Both the position numbers and the translations under genes were made by a program. Below, one piece after another: positions 50,646-57,072 of a stretch of 57,072 nt of DNA. Origin of the DNA: Pseudomonadota bacterium (GTDB lineage Bacteria; Pseudomonadota; Alphaproteobacteria; UBA2136; JAPKEQ01); contig JAYZXF010000015.1 in the NCBI GenBank assembly GCA_036141575.1, positions 1-57,072 on the forward strand. The letters run 5' to 3'. The notes under the pieces are model-generated. The model did not search any database. It saw nothing but the letters and a program-made list of their open reading frames with translations, and was not told the origin of the DNA. The stretch's first letter is position 1, and the number at the start of each line of letters is the position of its first letter.

Positions 50646-50858
50646 ATGGGTCTTATCAATTCTATTGCGCGCGATGCAAGCCATGCGCTTTCACGGGCCA
50701 TTGATTTGGCAACCACGGGTACTTTTGCTCTGGTGCTTGCCATTATCTTTCTGCTGATGTTCAGCAGCGGTGCAGGCACTCTGTTTGCGGTACTGTCTCT
50801 GGCGGGCTTTGTCCGTGCAGGATGGAAGTACTTTGAAGGCGCTGTAAAGCTCTTTTAA
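50646..50858 (+). CDS. small membrane protein of unknown function
   Basis: 70 residues. Strong AAGGAGG before the ATG. Short polar N-terminus, then one long hydrophobic segment (about 27-62) that could be one or two helices. Family not recognised. GTATAC (50563-50568) lies in the likely promoter; stop overlaps TAAATCGA and a terminator follows. Confidence 0.65.
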   Translation: MGLINSIARDASHALSRAIDLATTGTFALVLAIIFLLMFSSGAGTLFAVLSLAGFVRAGWKYFEGAVKLF

Positions 50859-50870
50859 ATCGAATTAAAA

Positions 50871-50894
50871 AACACCCCAAGCGGGGTGTTTTTT
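50871..50894 (+). terminator. intrinsic terminator
   Basis: 8-bp stem AACACCCC/GGGGTGTT (50871-50878 with 50883-50890) plus T run. Confidence 0.95.
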
Positions 50895-50982
50895 ATAGAT
50901 GAGAAATGTAACTTTTTGTTGTGAATTTATGGGCTTTGTAATATTTATACGGGTGTTAGTTTTTAAGAAATAGGTGAGAAAA

Positions 50983-51666
50983 ATGTTAAATAATTTAAAA
51001 ATTATACCGCTTGCACTTATTACAACTGTGCTTGTTGGTTGTGCTGGTAATAAACCTCCTTTAACGCGCGCAGAGCAGCTTGCAGAAAATGCAAGAAAAG
51101 AGGCTGAGAAAAAAGTATTTGAGCAAGAGCATTTAACCAGGGTGTATAATGGAAAAAATAAGCGTGAGATTATTGATGCAGCTGAAAAGGTATTAAAGCT
51201 TTCAGACCCTAAAGATTTTGGGTTTTCTCATCATGATAATGGGTTCAAAGCCCGTAGAGACTGGGATTATTATGCCGTTTTTACAAATGAAAGAGGGACA
51301 GATAACTGGACAGTTAATGTCAAAGAGCTTTCAGGAGGGAGAGTTGAAGCTACTGTAGAAGAGAGGACTGATCGTGCAAGTAGTCAACCTAATTATATAT
51401 ATGTCCATGGTGTAGGTACAATGAGTACAGGAACAACAGTTAGGAAGACAGAGTTGATTTCTGAAAGCTCAGCGCTTTACGATTTATTCTGGAAGCGAAT
51501 GGACTATATATTAGGACAGAGAAGCGATTGGACAACCTGTGAATCCCATAAGCAAGAGGTGAAAAGCAATAATAAGCTTTCAGGTAAATTTAACCAACTC
51601 TGTGGCCCGTTAGCTAAAGATTTACTTCCTGAGGAGTTAAGAGAAGAAGCAAAAAATAAAGCTTAA
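50983..51666 (+). CDS. lipoprotein of unknown function, paralogue 1
   Basis: 227 residues from the ATG at 50983, five bases after AGGTGA; a GTG three codons earlier is part of that site. Lipoprotein signal with lipobox LVGC, so it is anchored by a diacylglycerol. The mature part has a charged helix then EHLTRVYNGKNKREIIDAAE, KLSDPKDF, and near the C-terminus LYDLFWKRMDYILG, TTCE and LCGPLA. These blocks recur in the convergent gene 51708-52388 (HMTRIYKGKTQEEVIIAAE, LYSLFWKRMDYLLG, TTCE, LCGSL), so the pair are paralogues. Family not recognised. Confidence 0.8.
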   Translation: MLNNLKIIPLALITTVLVGCAGNKPPLTRAEQLAENARKEAEKKVFEQEHLTRVYNGKNKREIIDAAEKVLKLSDPKDFGFSHHDNGFKARRDWDYYAVFTNERGTDNWTVNVKELSGGRVEATVEERTDRASSQPNYIYVHGVGTMSTGTTVRKTELISESSALYDLFWKRMDYILGQRSDWTTCESHKQEVKSNNKLSGKFNQLCGPLAKDLLPEELREEAKNKA

Positions 51667-51676
51667 GTTCTAAAAA

Positions 51677-51702
51677 AAAGAGCCTCTATTTAGAGGCTCT
51701 TT
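51677..51702. terminator. bidirectional terminator
   Basis: Stem AAAAGAGCCTCT/AGAGGCTCTTTT (about 51677-51702), between convergent lipoprotein genes. Confidence 0.95.
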
Positions 51703-51707
51703 TCTTC

Positions 51708-52388
51708 TTAGCTGTTTCTCAATTCTTCAGGAAGCTTATCAGCTGAAAGGCTCCCGCATAGGGGGTTAAGTTTATTCCCTTTTTTAACTTTTTCTTCTTG
51801 ATGTAATTTGTTTAGACCAAGTTGGTTCTTGAAGTCCTCACATGTTGTCCAAGTTTGAGTTTTACCTAGTAAATAGTCCATTCGTTTCCAGAATAAGCTG
51901 TAAAGGTCTTTACGATTTTGGAATAGCTCTGGCTGGGTCATTTTTTTTCTACCTGCAAATGTAATACCTTCTCCTATAGCGTAGATACTATTATCGCCAT
52001 AGTTTACACCACCTGTATTGAGAGTAACTGTCATTTTAATACTGTTATTGGATTGTTCCTCTGTGTGAACTTCCCATTTGTCAATGCCGCTATCTGCTGT
52101 AAGTATGGCATACCAGAGCCATGAACGATTTGCGAGGAACCCGTTTTTATTATGAATAAATTTTGTATCTTTAGGATCCGATAGTGTAAGTAGCTTTTCA
52201 GCAGCTATAATGACTTCCTCTTGAGTCTTCCCTTTGTAGATGCGAGTCATGTGTGTAGCTTCAAAGACTTTACGTTCTTCATCTTGATTGAATTGTTCTT
52301 CTCGGCTGAGTTCTGGGGCTTGTTTGTTGCATCCATAAATTGTTAGACATGCTGATGCAATCAGCATATTTCTGAATGTTCGTTTCAT
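51708..52388 (-). CDS. lipoprotein of unknown function, paralogue 2
   Basis: 226 residues. Signal peptide ending in a lipobox-like IYGC, followed by NKQAPELSREEQFNQDEERKVFE. Aligns along its length with 50983-51666, including both C-terminal cysteines (TTCE and LCGSL), the WKRMDYLLG helix and PEELR at the end. Two convergent paralogues with a shared terminator suggest an inverted duplication. The protein is AT-rich in codon use, like its partner. Confidence 0.8.
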   Translation of the reverse strand: MKRTFRNMLIASACLTIYGCNKQAPELSREEQFNQDEERKVFEATHMTRIYKGKTQEEVIIAAEKLLTLSDPKDTKFIHNKNGFLANRSWLWYAILTADSGIDKWEVHTEEQSNNSIKMTVTLNTGGVNYGDNSIYAIGEGITFAGRKKMTQPELFQNRKDLYSLFWKRMDYLLGKTQTWTTCEDFKNQLGLNKLHQEEKVKKGNKLNPLCGSLSADKLPEELRNS

Positions 52389-52453
52389 AAGGTTTCTATC
52401 TCCATAAAATATTAACTTTAAAGTTTATATACGAGCTTTGTTACAACGTCTCG

Positions 52454-55135
52454 TTATTTTTTCGAGGCTGGCGGGATTGGTGAAAAGTAACCCACACCCA
52501 CAAGCATGAGGCCTGTGGCAATGAAGGATACTGTTTTCGCAATCATGCTTGCCTGTGAGATATCAACAAGGAAGAGCTTACCAACTACCACACAAATAAG
52601 GCCAGCACCTGTGAGCCATAGTGTGCGGTGCTGAATACGTGCACCGTAAAGCACCATAGCAAGGGCGATGGTTGTCCATAGGATCGAGGTTGCTGCAAGG
52701 AAGGTATTATCATTCCAAAGTTCATCCATATTATATGATGTAGCGCCCGAATACTCCACGATAGTACGTGCCAGTACTGTGTTTATAAATATAAAGCATA
52801 GTGCGCCCCACCCTAGAGTGAGGTAAGTTTTATAATTCTGTAAATATATAGGCAGTTTTTTCTGGTATATAAAAAGGACATAAAGGGCAAAAAGGTTCAC
52901 AAGTTCTGCTGAATATAGCAGTGGAATATAAACGCCTTGTTTATGGTATCCATGCGTGAATTCAAACAATATAAATAGAATGACCACTACTGCAATAATT
53001 GGGAGTGCAATGTTTTGGTAGGTATCTGCACGCTTTTTAAAGGGTGACAGTATTTGTATACCTTTGTAAGGAATAAACCAAAGGGCAGCGGAAAATAATA
53101 GGAATCCAACCAGCTCAGAATGGAAATAGCTAATGTTATCTGTGATTATATTTGATGTCCCAAGGATACAAAAGCTTTCATAGGCTGCAAAAGAGAGAGA
53201 GCCTAATAGCCCTATAGCGCATGAAATTGATAATTTTTTCTCTGGTAGTTGCTTGAGTAGCATGAAGTGAACGGCAATGGCAGTAATCCAAGTTATCCAG
53301 CCAAAAGGAAGAACTGTAAGGCCAGTGATCCCTAAGCCTTTGTGCCACATAGTGGCTTCAATCCAGATTCCAGCAGTAAATACAGCCGGTGTATAGATAG
53401 GTGAGAGCAGGCCAATGTCTTTCCATTTAAGTTTGTTGCTCATGCACTGGAACCCTGCAGTAATAAGCACAAATGCAAGGACAAAGAGGTTGTACCCTGC
53501 AAAGTATATAACAGGGTCGGCAGGGTTATAAAATATGATAGGGCTTGTCAGGTATTCATTGGTGCCGAAAATTAAAATTTCTCTAAATAATCCTGTAAAA
53601 AGCCATGTCATGCCCCAGAGCGTACAGTAGAGGCTGGCATTGCCTTTATCTTTACCGGTAATATAGCTAGTAAACAGGCCTGCTACAGCAAGGCTCATGA
53701 AACTAATAAATTCTGGGTTGAAGATCGGTAAGCCTGTTGTATGGCTCGCAAATGGGTTGAGGTACTCAAGGATGAGTGCGCCACCTGCAAGCAGTTGAAG
53801 AATAATACCTGCTGTTGCTGTCGATCTGCTGCCTTGACGCAGGCCAAGCCATACAGCGGCAGCACCTTCTAGCGCCCAGAGGGCACCCACTTCACGGGCA
53901 TCAAACACCAATGGAATTGTGAGCGTACCAAGGATGGCTGCAAGCGCCATGAATGAAAGTCTAATGCCTTGCATCTGCTTTTGGCCTTGTAGGATAAGGG
54001 CTGTAAATCCATACACAAGGGCCATGCTGGCAGAGGTATAAGCGTAGCCGTACTCAATGTCTCGCATTGGGAACTCATTGAAGGCGAGAATCGCAAACGG
54101 CAAAGCAAATGTGATGAGGCTATCCACATAGCCGTCGTTATTCACCACTTCTTTACGGGCAAAGAGAATGCTGACAGCAAGGTAAAGGATGAAGAATGTT
54201 GCCAGCATCATTTGCATAAGTGGAATATCTTGTGGTGCGTACCATTGTGGAATAAGTACAAATGTGCTGAGGAAGCCAAGAATGTTCAGCAGTCTCCATG
54301 ACTTGTAATAAGCCGTAGAGAGGACAATAGCGTTTAAAATGAGGTAGTACGCAAAGACGTAGATGTCGGGGATGTCTTTGGCAACACCAGAAAGAATAGG
54401 GGCCACAAATCCACCGCCAAGTGCCAGTACAGCAAGGGAAAGGGAGTTGTTTTTAAGTGAAAGCGCAAGGCCAGCACCACCAATAACACAAGTGAGAGGC
54501 AGGGCAACTTTATAGCTCAGGAGCTCAAACATGAAGTACGCGGCGTAGGTATCTAAAAACAGAACCGCAAGACCTGTCCCCATAAGAGAGAGGCCGTAAA
54601 CTTCTTTATCTTTTTTCAAGTAATGGCCAGCGCCAATAAAGGCGAGACCTGCAAGCGCAATACCTGACACTTTCATGAGAGGCGTAATTTCAATAAACGG
54701 CGTGATGGTCTTCATGAGGAAAGAAATACCAATCAGAAGGATCACAACACCAATACGTACAAGGCCTTTATCGCCTTTAAAGAAATCAATAATCAGATTG
54801 AAAAAGCTACCTGCAAGCTGTGGTTCTGGCTCTTTTTTGGTAGGTGTTTTCTTTTTAGGAGCTGCTTTGGCAGCTTTAATTGCCTTGGTGGCAGGTTTTT
54901 CGTCTGCTGTTTTAGAAATGGATTTTTGGATGTTTTGAACTGCTTCGACAGCTTTTTTCTTCGTTTGGCTCTTTTTAGGTTTAAGGCTCGCAAGTTGCTC
55001 TTTGGCGCTTTTTAGGTCTGCGCGCGTTTCATATAGAGCAAATATCAGCCAGCCAAGCAATCCTCCTGTAATCCAGTGAATCTCTTTAAAGCTTAAAGAA
55101 ATAAGAATGCCGAGGGCGGCGCCGAAGTAGTTCAT
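52454..55135 (-). CDS. DUF2339 multi-pass membrane protein
   Basis: 893 residues. Short N-terminal hydrophobic segment, then a cytosolic coiled coil and Lys/Pro/Ala-rich linker (SKTADEKPATKAIKAAK...), then at least twenty closely spaced hydrophobic helices from about residue 130 to the end. GLVRIGVVILLIGISFLMK at the start of the membrane part and GALWALEGAAAVWLGLRQGS are the family-typical blocks of DUF2339. Function of the family is unknown; membrane location is certain. Monocistronic, AT-rich toward its C-terminal half. Confidence 0.88.
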   Translation of the reverse strand: MNYFGAALGILISLSFKEIHWITGGLLGWLIFALYETRADLKSAKEQLASLKPKKSQTKKKAVEAVQNIQKSISKTADEKPATKAIKAAKAAPKKKTPTKKEPEPQLAGSFFNLIIDFFKGDKGLVRIGVVILLIGISFLMKTITPFIEITPLMKVSGIALAGLAFIGAGHYLKKDKEVYGLSLMGTGLAVLFLDTYAAYFMFELLSYKVALPLTCVIGGAGLALSLKNNSLSLAVLALGGGFVAPILSGVAKDIPDIYVFAYYLILNAIVLSTAYYKSWRLLNILGFLSTFVLIPQWYAPQDIPLMQMMLATFFILYLAVSILFARKEVVNNDGYVDSLITFALPFAILAFNEFPMRDIEYGYAYTSASMALVYGFTALILQGQKQMQGIRLSFMALAAILGTLTIPLVFDAREVGALWALEGAAAVWLGLRQGSRSTATAGIILQLLAGGALILEYLNPFASHTTGLPIFNPEFISFMSLAVAGLFTSYITGKDKGNASLYCTLWGMTWLFTGLFREILIFGTNEYLTSPIIFYNPADPVIYFAGYNLFVLAFVLITAGFQCMSNKLKWKDIGLLSPIYTPAVFTAGIWIEATMWHKGLGITGLTVLPFGWITWITAIAVHFMLLKQLPEKKLSISCAIGLLGSLSFAAYESFCILGTSNIITDNISYFHSELVGFLLFSAALWFIPYKGIQILSPFKKRADTYQNIALPIIAVVVILFILFEFTHGYHKQGVYIPLLYSAELVNLFALYVLFIYQKKLPIYLQNYKTYLTLGWGALCFIFINTVLARTIVEYSGATSYNMDELWNDNTFLAATSILWTTIALAMVLYGARIQHRTLWLTGAGLICVVVGKLFLVDISQASMIAKTVSFIATGLMLVGVGYFSPIPPASKK

Positions 55136-55422
55136 TTGTATAGCCTTTTATTAATTCTTAGGGGTGAGTTTACCCTAAAAAGTTAAATGCGACAAAGATT
55201 GTTGCATATTCTGCAAGAGGTTTAGGCACGAGCTTTGCTTTAGAAAACAGTGATTTAAAATGTAACGCTGGATTGCGCTCAAGTGTTGAGAATACAACAG
55301 TTTGTGGCAAATACGTCAGGTAATGTCCGTATGCGAGCAATATGTACACATTTTTTTAATACGGTCTCGTGTAGACTTACATAAGAATAGTGGAAAACTG
55401 TGACTGAAATGGGGAACGGGGC
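55136..55422. other. divergent intergenic region
   Basis: 287 bases between DUF2339 and the fibre-like gene. Holds a TTAGGG/CCCTAA hairpin (about 55158-55179) and a CCGTAT/ATACGG pair (about 55328-55369). No gene seen. Confidence 0.4.
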
Positions 55423-57072
55423 ATGAAAGCCTACAAATTATCTATATTATTTATGCTATTAGTTGCACCTATGGTGCATTCTCAAGCGACCTTTAATGTG
55501 CAAAGTTCTGGCCGAGGGTTAGAAAATGCCAAAATGGGCGCGCGTATGCAGCAGCTTCATGACAGTCAACAAGCCACCATTGATCTTCTTCAGCCACAAT
55601 CCTTTTCAGTCCTTCCAGATTGTGATGCCCTTGGTGAAAAAATTAATTGGAACGCAGGCACTAACTCCTTTACATGTATCCAAGAGGATGACCCAACCGT
55701 TTACGGGTTCGCCAAAGACCCGCTTCCGACGTGTGCTGGTACAGAATTCTTGCAAGGGGATGGTACCGACCTGTCTTGTGTAGATGCCACATCCGTTGTA
55801 ACAGGTTCTGAGATTGACCCTACGGTTACAGATTTCGCGAAAGATCCGCTCCCAACTTGTGGCGCCAATGAGGCCCTTAAAGGGAATGGTACGTCACTGA
55901 CTTGTGTGGCTATTTCTGGTGCAGGTGTGGAGAGTGACCCAACAGTTTACTCTTTCGCACAAAGCCCTCTACCAACCTGTGGTGTAGGCCAAGTTCTACG
56001 TGCTGATGGTACGTCTCTTTCTTGTGTAACAGATACAGACGGTGGATTTACCGAGTCTGACCCTCTTACAATGACCTTTGCAAAAGGGACACTACCGGTT
56101 TGTGCCGCAGATGAAGTTTTAAGTAACACGGATGGCCTTGGACAGGCCTTTGCCTGTGTAGATGCTGCAACTGCCGCTGCTGGTGCAGCCGATGACCTTG
56201 GTAGCCACGTTGCAACGCAGGCTCTAGATATGGCAACGTATGCTATCAATAATGTAGCAGACCCTACAGGTGCGCAGGATGCTGCAACAAAAGCTTATGT
56301 AGATGCCGAGGTTGCTGCTGGTGTGGCCAGTGTATCTGAGACTGACCCAACAGTGGAAGCATTTGCAAAGAATAACTTGCCAAACTGTACGGCAAGCCAA
56401 CTATTAAGCGGGAACGGCACAGCATTGTCTTGTGTGGATGCCGCAACAGCGGCAGCGGGTGCTGCTGATGACATGGGTGACCATGTAGCTGATCAAAATA
56501 TTCAATTAGGATCTTATTATCTCTCAGGTGATGGGGATAATGAAGGGGTTCAAGTGAGTGGGTCTGGTGCTGTAAGCATTCTTAAGAACGGTGCTGCGAC
56601 AGGACTAGATGTGCAAACAAATGGCGCAGGAGGGATAGGGGTTCATGGTCGTGCGACTGGTTCGTCAGGCGTTGGTGTGCGTGCCACTGCAAATGATGCG
56701 ACAGCAACGGCGCTTATTGTAAGTTCTACAAACGGTAAAGCTTTTGAGGTTGCAAGTGGTTCTGTACATATGGGGTCTGGGCGTGTTCAAGATGTTGCTG
56801 ACCCAACTGCAGCGCAAGATGCCGCCACAAAGGCATATGTGGATGCACAGGTTGCTGGTGGTTCTGGTGACTCAGGCACTCTTGACGGTTTAGATAGCAC
56901 CCAGTTCCTGCGTAGTGATCAGGCAGATAGCACAACAGGTGCGCTTGGTGTTGGTAATGCAGATCGTGATGGTACGTTAACAGTTACTGGTTTAGCTGGA
57001 CATGATATTACTTCTGCAAATGCTGCTGGCCAAGGTATCCTTGTGTTACAAGGTACAACAGGAGATAGTGCG
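55423..57072 (+). CDS. secreted fibre-like repeat protein, 5' part
   Basis: Open from the ATG at 55423 to the window end, 550 residues so far. Signal peptide MKAYKLSILFMLLVAPMVHS. Then five tandem units of about 40 residues built around DPTVYGFAKDPLPTC...GDGTDLSCV, each with two cysteines and a Gly-Asn/Asp-Gly-Thr turn. After units four and five come VADPTGAQDAATKAYVDAE and VADPTAAQDAATKAYVDAQ, which are phage tail-fibre repeat type, and LDGLDSTQFLRSDQADSTTG, a tail-fibre/adhesin-type segment. It is probably a long trimeric surface fibre or adhesin. The signal peptide argues against a phage gene. The C-terminus and anchor lie beyond the window. Confidence 0.85.
   Translation, partial: MKAYKLSILFMLLVAPMVHSQATFNVQSSGRGLENAKMGARMQQLHDSQQATIDLLQPQSFSVLPDCDALGEKINWNAGTNSFTCIQEDDPTVYGFAKDPLPTCAGTEFLQGDGTDLSCVDATSVVTGSEIDPTVTDFAKDPLPTCGANEALKGNGTSLTCVAISGAGVESDPTVYSFAQSPLPTCGVGQVLRADGTSLSCVTDTDGGFTESDPLTMTFAKGTLPVCAADEVLSNTDGLGQAFACVDAATAAAGAADDLGSHVATQALDMATYAINNVADPTGAQDAATKAYVDAEVAAGVASVSETDPTVEAFAKNNLPNCTASQLLSGNGTALSCVDAATAAAGAADDMGDHVADQNIQLGSYYLSGDGDNEGVQVSGSGAVSILKNGAATGLDVQTNGAGGIGVHGRATGSSGVGVRATANDATATALIVSSTNGKAFEVASGSVHMGSGRVQDVADPTAAQDAATKAYVDAQVAGGSGDSGTLDGLDSTQFLRSDQADSTTGALGVGNADRDGTLTVTGLAGHDITSANAAGQGILVLQGTTGDSA

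Noticed and set aside
55526-55783. Alternative-frame open reading frame inside the fibre-like gene
   Set aside because: The 55423 frame is open for 550 codons with a signal peptide and repeats; the other is a shadow.
1-57072. CRISPR arrays, insertion sequences, rRNA genes, replication origin
   Set aside because: No regularly spaced repeats, transposase frames, rRNA sequence or DnaA-box cluster was seen.

Overview
The window looks like a chromosomal segment of a moderate-GC (roughly mid-40s %) alphaproteobacterium. Evidence is the RpoB/RpoC and L11-L1-L10-L7/L12 sequences, a malic enzyme fused to a phosphotransacetylase domain, a Tat-exported MlaC-like protein, and TTGAC(A/G)-N17-(-10) promoters. 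No phage, plasmid, CRISPR array or intact insertion sequence is visible. Gene calls come from reading the translations; no database search was possible, so species-level placement is not attempted.

Layout. 1-3.1 kb: 3' end of a SCO1/SenC gene, two tandem paralogous unknown proteins, an MlaC-like lipid-transport protein and a small unknown gene. 3.1-9 kb: malic enzyme, an exported TIM-barrel-like protein with an odd start, MgtE and small proteins. 9-11.8 kb: tRNA-Asn and tRNA-Cys, then three tandem copies of a 182-residue secreted protein. 11.8-18.2 kb: kynureninase-like and tryptophan dioxygenase genes, an rRNA methyltransferase, a DEDD exonuclease-like protein, a secreted Cys-repeat protein, a GT9 glycosyltransferase and an M50B-like membrane protein. 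18.3-29.3 kb: rplK-rplA-(leader)-rplJ-rplL-(attenuator)-rpoB-rpoC. 29.8-32.7 kb: small lineage-specific genes with several paralogue pairs. 32.8-40 kb: M24 aminopeptidase, cdsA, elbB, prmA and a UvrD/PcrA helicase. 40-45 kb: more small unknown genes, proline iminopeptidase and mnmD. 45.2-49.2 kb: a DUF3977-like gene, lysS, a cysteine synthase, a Yip1-like membrane protein and tRNA-Thr/tRNA-Gly. 49.4-57 kb: ada, small membrane protein and lipoprotein genes, a DUF2339 giant membrane protein, and the start of a secreted fibre-like repeat protein that runs off the window.

Functional links. The ribosomal/RNA polymerase block is one transcription-translation operon with its own strong promoter, a likely L10-binding leader and an rplL-rpoB attenuator. 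Tryptophan dioxygenase and kynureninase-like genes overlap and probably act in the kynurenine pathway. ElbB and CdsA are coupled. LysS is followed at zero distance by a DUF3977 protein. Many small unknown genes are single-gene units, each with its own Shine-Dalgarno, intrinsic terminator and often a TCGA-centred motif at the stop codon.

The most unusual material is non-coding. Two families of intergenic elements are built as nested hairpins whose stem sequences differ from copy to copy while base pairing is preserved and the loop or core sequence is conserved. Family A has three copies (29.45, 29.70 minus strand, 45.11 kb); family B has four (14.07, 34.04, 35.61, 49.00 kb). This compensatory pattern implies selection on structure and does not match a terminator or a standard REP repeat. 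A tRNA-Gly 3'-end duplication at 49.2-49.36 kb brackets a related-looking palindromic segment.
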